From positions 372,001-436,000 of the forward strand of contig NZ_FOKL01000005.1 in assembly GCF_900112025.1 (NCBI RefSeq): 64,000 nucleotides of DNA, given 5' to 3'. This stretch comes from Janthinobacterium sp. 344 (GTDB lineage: Bacteria; Pseudomonadota; Gammaproteobacteria; Burkholderiales; Burkholderiaceae_D). A model generated the notes under the pieces. That model made no database searches and had not been told where the DNA came from. It saw only the letters and a list, made by a program, of their open reading frames with translations. Below are positions 44,584 to 52,807 of the stretch, piece by piece. Position numbers and translations under genes: made by a program. The first letter of the stretch is position 1. The number at the start of each line of letters is the position of its first letter.

Positions 44584-47010
44584 ATGGACACTTCAACACA
44601 GTATGGAGCGGCGGCGATCCCGCCCGGCTCCAGGGGCAAGCGCATGGCGCTGGCCGTTTTTGGCGTTTTTCTCGGGCTTTCCGGCCTGGCCCTGGCGGCC
44701 GGCGGCATTGAGCTCATCACCCTCGGTGGTTCCTGGTATTACCTGCTGGCCGGTCTCGGCCTGATTGTCGCCGGCGTGCTGTATCTGCGCCGCAAACCGC
44801 TGGCCAGCGCCATCGTCGCCGTGCTGATCGTCGCCACCATGCTGTGGGCCGTGTGGGAAATCGGCTTTGCCTTCTGGCCCATGGTGCCGCGCCTGGCGCC
44901 GTTGCTCGTCATCGGCCTGGTGGCCGCCCTCGTGCATCCATGGCTGGCGGGCCGCGCTCACAGCGGCCAGTCGCGCGGCTTCGCGGCCTTGTTCGCCGTG
45001 CTGCTGGTGGGCGGTTTCGCTGCCATGTTCAAGCCGCACGGCGTGACGGAAGCGGCAGTTACACCGCAGCAGGATGCCGTCGCGCTGACCAACGACGGCA
45101 GCGCCAACTGGGCGCACTATGCGAATGGGCCGGCAGGCACGCGCTTCGCGCCATTCACGCAGATCGACAAGCAGAACGTCGACAAGCTGCAGGTGGCCTG
45201 GAGCTACCGCACGGGCGAGCTGGCCGAGGGCGCGTCCGAATCGCAAAACACGCCGCTGCAGATCGGCGACACCATCTACACGTGCACGCCGACGAGCAAG
45301 GTCATCGCGCTCGACGCGGACACGGGCAAGGAACGCTGGAGCTACGATTCCCGGCCAGCCAACACCAAGACCTGGAACCGCTGCCGCGGCGTGGGCTACT
45401 ACGAGCCAGCCACGGTGGATAAACCGTTCCGTTTCGAGGGCATGCAGGCGGCCGGCGCGCCGCAGGCGGGCGCGTGCGCCAAGCGCATCGTGCAAGTGAC
45501 CATGGATGCGCGCCTGATCGAGATCGACGCGCAAACGGGCAAGCTGTGCGAAGATTTCGGCGACAAGGGCTCCGTCGACCTGATGACGGGCCTGGGCAAG
45601 GTGCGCGCCAACGTGCCGTACTACGCCTACACCTCGGCGCCGACCATCGCGCGCAATCTCATCATCCTTGGCGGCTGGGTCTTTGACGGCCGCTCCATCG
45701 ACGAGCCGTCCGGCGTCGTGCGCGCCTACAGCGCCGACACGGGCGAGCTGGTCTGGGCCTGGGACCTGGGCAACCCGGCCATCACCAAGCTGCCGCCGCA
45801 AGGCCAGACCTACACGCGCAGCACGCCGAACATGTGGTCCACGCCTGCCGTCGACAATGAACTGGGCCTCGTGTATCTGCCACTGGGGAACGAGCAGCCC
45901 GACTTCTGGGGCGGCAAGCGTCCGCCGCTGACGGAAAAATATTCGTCGGCCATCGTCGCCCTCGACATGGCCACGGGCCGCGAACGCTGGACCTTCCAGA
46001 CCGTCCATCACGACATCTGGGACTACGACGTGGCGGCCCAGCCGGCCCTGTACGACGTCCCGGACGGCAAGGGCGGCAAGACGCCCGCGCTGGTGCAGCT
46101 GACCAAGCGTGGCCAGATCTTCATGCTGGACCGCCGCACGGGCAAACCGATCGCCGATGTGGTGGAAAAGCCCGTGCCGCAAGAGCACGCGGCCGGCGAC
46201 TGGGTGTCAAGAACGCAGCCATATTCCACCGGCATGCCGGCCCTCGGCGCGCAGACGCTGACGGAGCGCGACATGTGGGGCGCAACCTTCTTCGACCAGC
46301 TGGCGTGCCGCATCAGCTTCCGCAAGCTCAATTACCAGGGCGAGTTCACGGCGCCTGCCACCCGTGAAACCCTGATCTACCCGGGCTACTACGGCGGCTT
46401 CAACTGGGGCGGCGCGGCCGTCGATGAAAGCAACGGCTATATGTTCGTCAACGATATCCGCATGCCGCAAGTGGTCAAGCTGGTGCCGCGCGAAACGGTG
46501 GACGTGGCCAAGCTGACGTCGGGCCACGGCGTGGGCAGCACTTATCCGATGGATGGCACGCCGTTCGTCATCGACCACAAGGCCTTCAATTCGCCGCTGG
46601 GCATCCCGTGTCAAAGTCCGCCGTGGGGCGTGTTTGCCGCCATCGACTTGAAAACGCAGAAAAAGGTCTGGGAGCGCCCGGCCGGCACGGTGCAGGATGC
46701 CGTCATCAACGGCGTGCGCGCCAGCCTGCCGATCCCGCTGGGCATGCCGACCCTGGGCGGCGGCGTCAGCACGGCGTCCGGCCTGGTTTTCTATGCGGGC
46801 ACGCAGGATTACTATCTGCGCGCCATGGATATCGCCACCGGCAAGGAAATCTGGAAGGCGCGCATGCCCGTCGGCTCGCAAGGCACGCCGATGACGTATG
46901 TGTCGCCCAAGTCGGGCCGCCAGTACGTGGTGGTGGTCGCGGGCGGCGCGCGCCAGAGTCCGGACCGCGGGGATTACGTGATAGCATACGCGCTTCCCAA
47001 GACACAGTAA
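44584..47010 (+). CDS. gcd: PQQ-dependent membrane-bound glucose dehydrogenase family protein
   Basis: An 808-residue quinoprotein. Five N-terminal membrane helices (about 20-140) anchor it. The periplasmic eight-bladed propeller starts at NWAHYANGPAGTRFAPFTQI. Calcium/PQQ-region motifs include GVGYYEPA and TVHHDIWDYDVAAQPALYD. It oxidises aldoses, or quinate in close paralogues, and gives electrons to ubiquinone. The ATG at 44584 is the first in frame (a TAA lies two codons before). The best ribosome site GGGGAGG precedes an out-of-frame ATG 11 bases earlier, which is unusual. The palindrome at 44492 and the TetR gene 11 bases after the stop suggest repression. Confidence 0.9.
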   Translation: MDTSTQYGAAAIPPGSRGKRMALAVFGVFLGLSGLALAAGGIELITLGGSWYYLLAGLGLIVAGVLYLRRKPLASAIVAVLIVATMLWAVWEIGFAFWPMVPRLAPLLVIGLVAALVHPWLAGRAHSGQSRGFAALFAVLLVGGFAAMFKPHGVTEAAVTPQQDAVALTNDGSANWAHYANGPAGTRFAPFTQIDKQNVDKLQVAWSYRTGELAEGASESQNTPLQIGDTIYTCTPTSKVIALDADTGKERWSYDSRPANTKTWNRCRGVGYYEPATVDKPFRFEGMQAAGAPQAGACAKRIVQVTMDARLIEIDAQTGKLCEDFGDKGSVDLMTGLGKVRANVPYYAYTSAPTIARNLIILGGWVFDGRSIDEPSGVVRAYSADTGELVWAWDLGNPAITKLPPQGQTYTRSTPNMWSTPAVDNELGLVYLPLGNEQPDFWGGKRPPLTEKYSSAIVALDMATGRERWTFQTVHHDIWDYDVAAQPALYDVPDGKGGKTPALVQLTKRGQIFMLDRRTGKPIADVVEKPVPQEHAAGDWVSRTQPYSTGMPALGAQTLTERDMWGATFFDQLACRISFRKLNYQGEFTAPATRETLIYPGYYGGFNWGGAAVDESNGYMFVNDIRMPQVVKLVPRETVDVAKLTSGHGVGSTYPMDGTPFVIDHKAFNSPLGIPCQSPPWGVFAAIDLKTQKKVWERPAGTVQDAVINGVRASLPIPLGMPTLGGGVSTASGLVFYAGTQDYYLRAMDIATGKEIWKARMPVGSQGTPMTYVSPKSGRQYVVVVAGGARQSPDRGDYVIAYALPKTQ

Positions 47011-47021
47011 GAGCCCGTTTC

Positions 47022-47660
47022 ATGTCCCAGTTGCGCACCGTTCCAGCTTCTCCCAGTACTCGAAGCGAGGAGCGGCGGCGCAAGCTGCTGGTGGCGGCCG
47101 CGGACCTCTTCCTCGCCTCCGGCTACGATGGCGTCAGCATGGACGCCATCGTGGCCGAGGCGGGCGGCTCCAAGGCCACGGCCTACCGCTACTTTGGCAG
47201 CAAGCAGGAGCTGCTGGTGGCCGTGGTCGAGTACCTGTGCGCCGATTTCATCATCGACCTGCGCCAGCTCGATACGTCGCAAGCGGGGCTGGAGCAGGGC
47301 CTGCAGCTGATCCTCGATGAACTGGTGTCCGTCGTCACCAGCCCCCGCCACGTGGACTTTTATCGCCTCGTCGTCACGGGCGCCGCCGCCGTGCCGGCCG
47401 TGGGCCAGACCTGGTACGAACACGGCCCGCAAGTGTGGCATGCATTGATCCTGCGCCTGCTGGAACAGCAGCGCGCCCACGGCCGCATCGCCGCCGACAC
47501 CTCGTTTTCCAACCTGCCGCAAATCCTCTTCGACGCCGTCTTCTCGCACCTGACCACGCGCACCGTGATGCTGGGGCAGGGCGGCAACGCGGCCACGTTC
47601 CGGCCCCTGATCGCGGAATTGATCGAGCTGGTGGTGGCGCGGGTGGCGCGCAGCGCGTAG
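47022..47660 (+). CDS. TetR family transcriptional regulator
   Basis: A 212-residue regulator. The helix-turn-helix is in ASGYDGVSMDAIVAEAGGSK then ATAYRYFGSKQELL (about residues 35-68). The C-terminal ligand domain resembles TetR_C_33/AefR-like domains. It follows gcd by 11 bases, so it is probably co-transcribed and acts on the palindrome upstream of gcd. Its stop lies in the first bases of an inverted repeat (47658). Confidence 0.93.
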   Translation: MSQLRTVPASPSTRSEERRRKLLVAAADLFLASGYDGVSMDAIVAEAGGSKATAYRYFGSKQELLVAVVEYLCADFIIDLRQLDTSQAGLEQGLQLILDELVSVVTSPRHVDFYRLVVTGAAAVPAVGQTWYEHGPQVWHALILRLLEQQRAHGRIAADTSFSNLPQILFDAVFSHLTTRTVMLGQGGNAATFRPLIAELIELVVARVARSA

Positions 47661-47694
47661 GCCGGATCGGCGCGCCAGCGCGTCATCCGACGCC
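47658..47694. repeat. Inverted repeat related to 44316
   Basis: GTAGGCCGGATCGGCGCG then CGCGTCATCCGACGCC: a diverged copy of the GTAGGTCGGATT repeat. It overlaps the tetR stop codon TAG. Confidence 0.65.
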
Positions 47695-47732
47695 ATGGTC
47701 GGCTGGAGAAGCAGGGGCGCTTGCTCAGTCCT

Positions 47733-48131
47733 TCAGGCTTCCGGTGCCGTCCACACCAGGTTCCACAGGTGGCCATCGATATCCTCGAAGCCCTGGTCAT
47801 ACATGAAGCCATGGTCTTCGGGCGGATGCGGCGTGCGGCCGCCGGCGGCAACGGCCTTGGCGATCAGGCTGTCCACCTCTTCCCGGCTGTCGCAACTGAG
47901 GCAAATGACGACTTCATTGGCTTGCCTGGCATTCGCGACCGGCTTGTCGATCAGGGACTGGAAGAAGGCTTCGGTCGTCAGCATGGCCTGGATGGTGCCG
48001 TCGACGATATTCATGAAGGCCGCGTTCTCTCCGCTGAAGCGGGCATCGAAGGTAAAGCCGAGGGCGGAAAAGAAGGCCCTGGATTTGTCCAGGTCCTTCA
48101 CGGGCAGGTTGAGGATGATCTGTTTTTTCAT
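47733..48131 (-). CDS. VOC (glyoxalase/bleomycin-resistance fold) protein
   Basis: A 132-residue protein with two beta-alpha-beta-beta-beta units: MKKQIILNLPVKDLDKSRAF at the start, FDARFSGENAAFMNI, and a C-terminal DPDGHLWNL-like end (IDGHLWNLVW). It resembles PhnB-like VOC proteins of unknown substrate. AGGGAGA lies 4 bases before the ATG at 48131. A 13-codon upstream extension is rejected. Confidence 0.88.
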   Translation of the reverse strand: MKKQIILNLPVKDLDKSRAFFSALGFTFDARFSGENAAFMNIVDGTIQAMLTTEAFFQSLIDKPVANARQANEVVICLSCDSREEVDSLIAKAVAAGGRTPHPPEDHGFMYDQGFEDIDGHLWNLVWTAPEA

Positions 48132-48276
48132 GGCGTCTCCCTGGTCAGGTTGATGTGCGTAGACGGTCAATCATCTGACAGCGGCTGTCAGCGCAAGTTT
48201 GCTTCACTATGCCTGATCCGACATGCCGCGTTGTTCTCGCGCGCGGAACTGTTGGCCGACTGAACCAGGCTGGATG

Positions 48277-49176
48277 TCAGAAGCTGTCTGCCTCCCACGA
48301 CTTCGGCTCGCCTACCGTGACCGGCATGACATCGCTGACGTCTATGGTGTAGCGGACGATGCGCATGACATGGCGGCTGCTTGCGGGATCAAAGAAGGCC
48401 AGCCTTACGTCCCAGTAATCGGAACCCGGGCGGCATATGGGGCTTTTCTCGACGGCGATGTTGGCCAACTGTCGGGAGCCGCTGCCACTGTCGGCAATCA
48501 GGTGTTGTGCGAGGGCCGTGGCCATCTGCGCGGCGGCGGTGGTGGCGGCGAAATTCATGGCCCGCTCGGACGGCGACAGGCCCAGGTTGCGGAAGTGGTA
48601 GCCCATCCGGTGCAGGAATTCGCGCAGGCCGATGCGCATTTTATGCACCTGTTCCGGCGGATGGTTGGCGCCCGCCGCATTGACTGCGTCCTCTATCACC
48701 TTGTTGACGTCCCAGCAATACAGCCCGCGCGCCAGCGCCGACACGACAGGCACCACCTGGCCCGAATACAGCCGCACCGTTTTCCCCGTCAAATAGCCGG
48801 GGAGCGAGACACGCTCGATGTAAGCGGTGTCGCCTTCCTCCTTCAGCTGGCCTTCCAGTGCAGCGGCCAGCTGCGCATAAATGTCTTGCGCGAACGGCTC
48901 GCCTGGTTCAATCGCGTACAGCGGCGTCTGCTCGATATTCAAGGTCCAGATCAACATGCGCGTTTCGACTTCGCGTTTTGCGAGGAAATTGAGCAATTGG
49001 CCGGGATTGAACGGGCTTTGATCGGGCCCCATCCGCTGGACAAAGGCATCCATGCGGGCCTGGGTGCCGAAATCATAGCCGATCCTGCCAAGCGCATAGA
49101 TCAGCGACGTGCCGGATGGCGGCAAACCGCGCGCGGCCGATGCGCCGATGCCTGGCGTTCCTTGTTCATCATGCAT
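48277..49176 (-). CDS. Stand-alone PatG C-terminal domain protein
   Basis: A 299-residue protein that matches, over its whole length, the C-terminal region of cyanobactin maturation protease PatG. Blocks are YALGRIGYDFGTQAR (27-41), LIWTLNIEQTPLYAIEPGEPF (75-95), SLPGYLTGKTVRLYSGQVVP (124-143), NLGLSPSERAMNFAATTA (197-214), VEKSPICRPGSDYWDVRL (242-259) and IDVSDVMPVTVGEPKSW (278-294). There is no subtilisin domain, no membrane segment and no protease gene nearby. The domain has no known biochemical role but is tied to RiPP maturation. A small ORF ends 12 bases upstream on the same strand. The recognition is from memory of the family. Confidence 0.75.
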   Translation of the reverse strand: MHDEQGTPGIGASAARGLPPSGTSLIYALGRIGYDFGTQARMDAFVQRMGPDQSPFNPGQLLNFLAKREVETRMLIWTLNIEQTPLYAIEPGEPFAQDIYAQLAAALEGQLKEEGDTAYIERVSLPGYLTGKTVRLYSGQVVPVVSALARGLYCWDVNKVIEDAVNAAGANHPPEQVHKMRIGLREFLHRMGYHFRNLGLSPSERAMNFAATTAAAQMATALAQHLIADSGSGSRQLANIAVEKSPICRPGSDYWDVRLAFFDPASSRHVMRIVRYTIDVSDVMPVTVGEPKSWEADSF

Positions 49177-49188
49177 ACATGTTCTCCA

Positions 49189-49455
49189 TCAATAATGAAG
49201 CAACGGCCGGTTGAATACGCAGCCGCCCGGCCTGGGATGGCGGCAATCCGACGCCGGATCGGGTGCGCATGGCAAGGCGCGCGTGCCAGGCGCCTCGCCC
49301 GCTTCTTTCGCAATCCGTACCTGCTCGCAGTCTGTCAACAGCTGGTGCACATCCATCGGCACGGTGACTGTCGCCGCGCACGCCACGGCTTGCAGAGTTG
49401 TCCGGCGGCGGGCGGCAAGTTGCTGTTGCGGCGCAGCGTGCGCCTGCGTGGTCAA
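49189..49455 (-). CDS. Possible peptide precursor upstream of the PatG-domain gene (88 aa)
   Basis: A small ORF that ends 12 bases before the PatG-domain start. From the TTG at 49455 it has 88 residues; from the ATG at 49356 it has 55 (MDVHQLLTDCEQVRIAKEAG at the start). The leader-like part is helical and charged. The tail, after EAPGTRALP, carries three Cys (63, 71, 79) with Pro/Gly/Arg, ending VFNRPLLHY. No start has a good ribosome site. Another frame, open but without a start codon through the 5' half, ends at 49169 and overlaps the PatG start, so the frame is uncertain and a frameshift is possible. Codon third bases are moderately GC-rich. Confidence 0.4.
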   Translation of the reverse strand: MTTQAHAAPQQQLAARRRTTLQAVACAATVTVPMDVHQLLTDCEQVRIAKEAGEAPGTRALPCAPDPASDCRHPRPGGCVFNRPLLHY

Positions 49456-49566
49456 TCGATGCCGGCGCAGTCCCGTCGCCCTCGAAAAAGAGCGCTATGC
49501 CGTCGAAGCCCGAGCCGGATGCAAGGGCCTGGCTTGGTTCCGGAGCAGTCTGAGCGAGGTTGCCGT

Positions 49567-51192
49567 TCAGGTCGCAATACCATACTTGTGCTGCGTGGCC
49601 GCATACTGCTGCTTGAGCGACTCCAGCTTCGGATGCTTGGGGTCGATCTTGCGGATCACCTGCATCTGATGCTGCGCCTGTTCGGCCAGCGGCGCTTCCC
49701 AGCCCAGCATGTTGAGCTGGCGCAGGATGGCGTCGACGGAGGCGAACAGCACGGGCAGGTTGCCCGGCGTCTTGCGCAGGGCCTGGCGCAGCACGAAGAC
49801 GGCTCCCTTGAGCTCTCCGCTTTCCGACTTGCTGGCCGCATCCTGCATCAGTTCCTGCACCTGGTTGCTGATCTGCTGGCCCATGCCCTGCGCCAGGTCG
49901 TGGCGCCCGGCTTTTTCAAACACGTCCACGGCTTCTTCCATCGTCACGTCGCTGTCCGCCTCGTTGACGAGTTTCAGCATGACGTCGGACGCGGCCTGCT
50001 CCAGGTTGTTTTTCAGGCAGCTCTGCACCAGGCCCACCTTCAGTTGCGTCGACAAGCCGCGCGCGTTGTCGAGGGCGGCGGCGGCCAGCTGCAGTTCGCT
50101 GGCGGCGGCGACGTCGTTGCCCGACAATTCATGCAGCATGGCGGCCGAGATGGCGCGGCACGCCTCCACGTTGGCGCCGCCGCGCAGCGAGCGCTCCATG
50201 TCGCGCAGCACGCCGCTCGCTTGCGGCGCGTCGCCTTTTTTTACCAGCGTTTTCACCAGGTTGACGTGGTCTTCCGGGTCGCGGAATTCAGAGTACTTCG
50301 CTTTCGTCACGACCTGCTTGTAGGCCCGTTCGGCCGCGCCGATGTCGCCCGTGTCAAACGCGATGCCGCCCAGGTGGCGCAGGCGGCGCACCATGTGCGG
50401 CGAAATGGCCACCGCGTCTTCGAGAATCTTCTTCGCCTGCAGTTGCTGGCCCATCGCTTCATGGTTCTGCGCCAGCAGGTCGTAGGCGGCCATGAAGCGG
50501 GGATAGCTTTCCACCAGTTCCATCAGCGCGTCCTGCGCCTCTTCGTGGCGCTGCTGCTCGAACAGGGTGCGCGCCAGCCCCAGGTGGGCCCAGGCCATGG
50601 GCCGCGTGGCCAGGGTATCGGCATAGATCTGCTCCGCCTCGCGCCATTCGCCCAGCGTGATGTGCAGTTCGGCGCGCAGGCGGGCGAAGTCGGCCGCCAG
50701 CCGCGGATGCTGCAGTTCGGCCGCGCGGCAGCTTTTCACGGCTTCGCGCAGGTCGCCCTTGTCGATCAGCTGGTAGGTGGGCAGGAAGAGGGCGCGGCGC
50801 TCGATGGCGCGCTCGATGCGCCCGCTCAGCACATCGACGGTGAACGGTTTTAGTATGTAGTCGGACGGGGTCAGCTCGGCCGCGCTGATCACCTTGCTGT
50901 GGATGGCTTCGGAGGTCAGCATGATGAAGATGGTCCACAGGCCGATCAGCTTATGGTGGCGCAGGTCTTCCAGCAGCTGCTGGCCATCCTGGCCGTCCGT
51001 GCCACTACCAAGATCGTATTCGCACAGGATGATGTCGAACGGTTTTTTCGTCAGCAGGCGGATGGCCGTGCCGGAATTGACGGCATATTCCACCTTGGTG
51101 ATGGCCGCCTGGTTCAGCATATTGTGCAGATTGCCCCGCATGCTGGGGTTCGGGTCGACGATCAGGACAGATAAGTCGCTATGTTCTGGCAT
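49567..51192 (-). CDS. Response regulator receiver with TPR repeats
   Basis: A 541-residue protein. The CheY-like receiver (residues 1-130) has VLIVDPNPSMR, the block FDIILCEYDLG and the conserved Lys in DYILKPFTVD. At the usual phosphate-acceptor position there is Glu (CEYD), where relatives have Asp. Then come about eight TPR repeats (GEWREAEQIYADTLATRP, GDIGAAERAYKQVVTKA and others). No output DNA-binding domain is present, so it probably works through protein contacts. It shares its strand with the peptide and PatG-domain genes, 111 bases downstream. Confidence 0.88.
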   Translation of the reverse strand: MPEHSDLSVLIVDPNPSMRGNLHNMLNQAAITKVEYAVNSGTAIRLLTKKPFDIILCEYDLGSGTDGQDGQQLLEDLRHHKLIGLWTIFIMLTSEAIHSKVISAAELTPSDYILKPFTVDVLSGRIERAIERRALFLPTYQLIDKGDLREAVKSCRAAELQHPRLAADFARLRAELHITLGEWREAEQIYADTLATRPMAWAHLGLARTLFEQQRHEEAQDALMELVESYPRFMAAYDLLAQNHEAMGQQLQAKKILEDAVAISPHMVRRLRHLGGIAFDTGDIGAAERAYKQVVTKAKYSEFRDPEDHVNLVKTLVKKGDAPQASGVLRDMERSLRGGANVEACRAISAAMLHELSGNDVAAASELQLAAAALDNARGLSTQLKVGLVQSCLKNNLEQAASDVMLKLVNEADSDVTMEEAVDVFEKAGRHDLAQGMGQQISNQVQELMQDAASKSESGELKGAVFVLRQALRKTPGNLPVLFASVDAILRQLNMLGWEAPLAEQAQHQMQVIRKIDPKHPKLESLKQQYAATQHKYGIAT

Positions 51193-51534
51193 TGTTCAGC
51201 TCTCGTTCATCTGTTCGGGTCATTTGCGGGAACTCTTCTTATTTGTGGCGGCAAGGCAGTGCGCGCCTGAAAAAATTGTTTTTTATCAGCATACTGCAAA
51301 GCCGCCCGACACTGCCAGCAAAATGCAAGCTATCGAGCGCGGGGCACGGCGGCGTTGTATTTCACGGCGGCGTAGCCCGGCACATCCGCCGCCGCACGTG
51401 CATTTCCAAGCAGATAGTTCACTTGCATGATAGTATCCTAATTACAACTAATGTTGATTGCCGCGCTAGCTGGCGGCCAGGCTTGCGCAAGGCTGTACCG
51501 GGCGCTTTATCTCACTCTGGCGTCGAATCCCGTC

Positions 51535-52599
51535 ATGCGTTTTCCTGATTTCTCTTCCCTGCGTCGCGTCGCCGTGCCCCTCGCGTTCGGCGGCAACAGC
51601 GAGCAGCAGCACACGTATTTCGCGGAACTGCACCGCGTCGGCATGGTCACGCAGCTGCTGGGCATCGTCGCCTACAGCCTGACCTGGCTGCTGATGCCGG
51701 CGCCGTTTCACCCCGACCTCACGCCTGCCGTGCTGGCGCTGCTGGGCATGCTGGCCAGCCTGGTCGTGCGCTACCGCTGCACCACCTTGCCGGTGCTCAC
51801 CATCACGGGCGCCTGCGCCGTCCTGACCCTGACCTTCGGCTTGCGCACCATGGCCGATGCGATTGGCCACGCCAGCTTCTGGGTCTTGCCGGTGGGCGTC
51901 TTCATGACCCTGGCGATTGCCTCCATCTTCAATGGCGGCCTCAGCTACCTGGCCGTGGTGGCGGGCGTGTGGTGGAACGTGGGCCACGGCCTGTATCCCG
52001 TCAACGCGGGCTTGCCCGACGCATCGTGGGCGCCGCTGATGATCGCCGTCAGCGTGCTGTTCGGGCTGGCGCTGAATGTCAGCTTCAGCTTATTGCGTCT
52101 GCGCAACTACCACGCCAAGCAGGAATTGATGCGCCTGGCCTTCCAGGACAGCCTGACGGGCCTGAACAACCGCCGCATGTTCACGCAGCGCGCGCAGCAG
52201 ATGCATGGCGCGCCGCATGGCGGCATGCTGCACTTCCTCATGATCGATATCGACGATTTCAAGATCATCAACGACCAGCAGGGCCACGATGCCGGTGACG
52301 AGGTACTGGTGCGCACGGCCGCCATCATCGCCGACAAGGCGCAAGGCCATTTGTGCGGCCGCCTGGGCGGCGAGGAATTCGGCATCGTCTACGCGGGCAG
52401 CCGCGAAGACGCGCGCGCGTTTGCCGGCGCCCTGGTCGACGCCGTCAGCCAGGCCTTTTTGGCCGTGCAGTTCGTCTCGATCAGCGTGGGCGTGGCGGAA
52501 CTGGACCGGGGCAAGGAGCTGGGCCACAGCTACCGCCTGGCCGACGAAGCGCTGTACCTGGCCAAGCGCCAGGGCAAGAACCGCTACGTGGTCGCCTGA
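51535..52599 (+). CDS. Membrane diguanylate cyclase (GGDEF)
   Basis: A 354-residue protein: six membrane helices (about 30-180) followed by a GGDEF domain (DSLTGLNNRRMF near 215; GGEEF at about 278-282). It makes cyclic di-GMP. The inhibitory RxxD motif is absent: the segment before GGEEF reads AQGHLCGRL. I prefer the ATG at 51535. An in-frame ATG at 51451 would add 28 residues, and neither has a clear ribosome site. The interval 51193-51534 contains a possible promoter (TTGCAT at 51424) and no other gene that I support. Confidence 0.9.
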   Translation: MRFPDFSSLRRVAVPLAFGGNSEQQHTYFAELHRVGMVTQLLGIVAYSLTWLLMPAPFHPDLTPAVLALLGMLASLVVRYRCTTLPVLTITGACAVLTLTFGLRTMADAIGHASFWVLPVGVFMTLAIASIFNGGLSYLAVVAGVWWNVGHGLYPVNAGLPDASWAPLMIAVSVLFGLALNVSFSLLRLRNYHAKQELMRLAFQDSLTGLNNRRMFTQRAQQMHGAPHGGMLHFLMIDIDDFKIINDQQGHDAGDEVLVRTAAIIADKAQGHLCGRLGGEEFGIVYAGSREDARAFAGALVDAVSQAFLAVQFVSISVGVAELDRGKELGHSYRLADEALYLAKRQGKNRYVVA

Positions 52600-52654
52600 C
52601 GCCGATCTGGTGTGTGCCTGGCGCGTGTTGTTGCAAGTTGGCAAAAAACTGCCG

Positions 52655-52680
52655 CTTGACGGGGCAAAATGCCCGTCAAG
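52655..52680 (+). terminator. Hairpin after the diguanylate cyclase, weak
   Basis: CTTGACGGG and CCCGTCAAG with an 8-base loop. No T-run follows, so termination is uncertain. Confidence 0.35.
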
Positions 52681-52716
52681 CCATAAGTTCCGGTAATAAA
52701 GCAGGGGTAAAACGGG

Positions 52717-52722
52717 TATAAT
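52717..52722 (+). promoter_or_regulatory. Candidate -10 box of purL
   Basis: TATAAT in CGGGTATAATGCG, 86 bases before the start. No clear -35 element. Confidence 0.45.
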
Positions 52723-52807
52723 GCGCGCAAAGGAAATTTGCCGTACGAAAGATATTGTCATACCTACCTTTAACCCGCAGCCACGCTGCATCAACCACCT
52801 TCCAATC

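Noticed and set aside
44573-44764. A 63-codon frame with a good ribosome site overlapping the start of gcd
   Set aside because: The protein is Arg/Pro/Ser/Trp-rich and out of frame with the clearly coding gcd. It is kept only as an observation about gcd translation.
49101-49313. A 70-codon minus-strand frame starting MRKKRARRLARAP
   Set aside because: It overlaps the start of the PatG-domain gene in another frame, is extremely Arg-rich and has no ribosome site.
48223-50853. An 876-codon plus-strand frame across the PatG-domain and response-regulator region
   Set aside because: It is antisense to two well-supported genes and contains long low-complexity Arg/His/Gln stretches and no recognisable domain.
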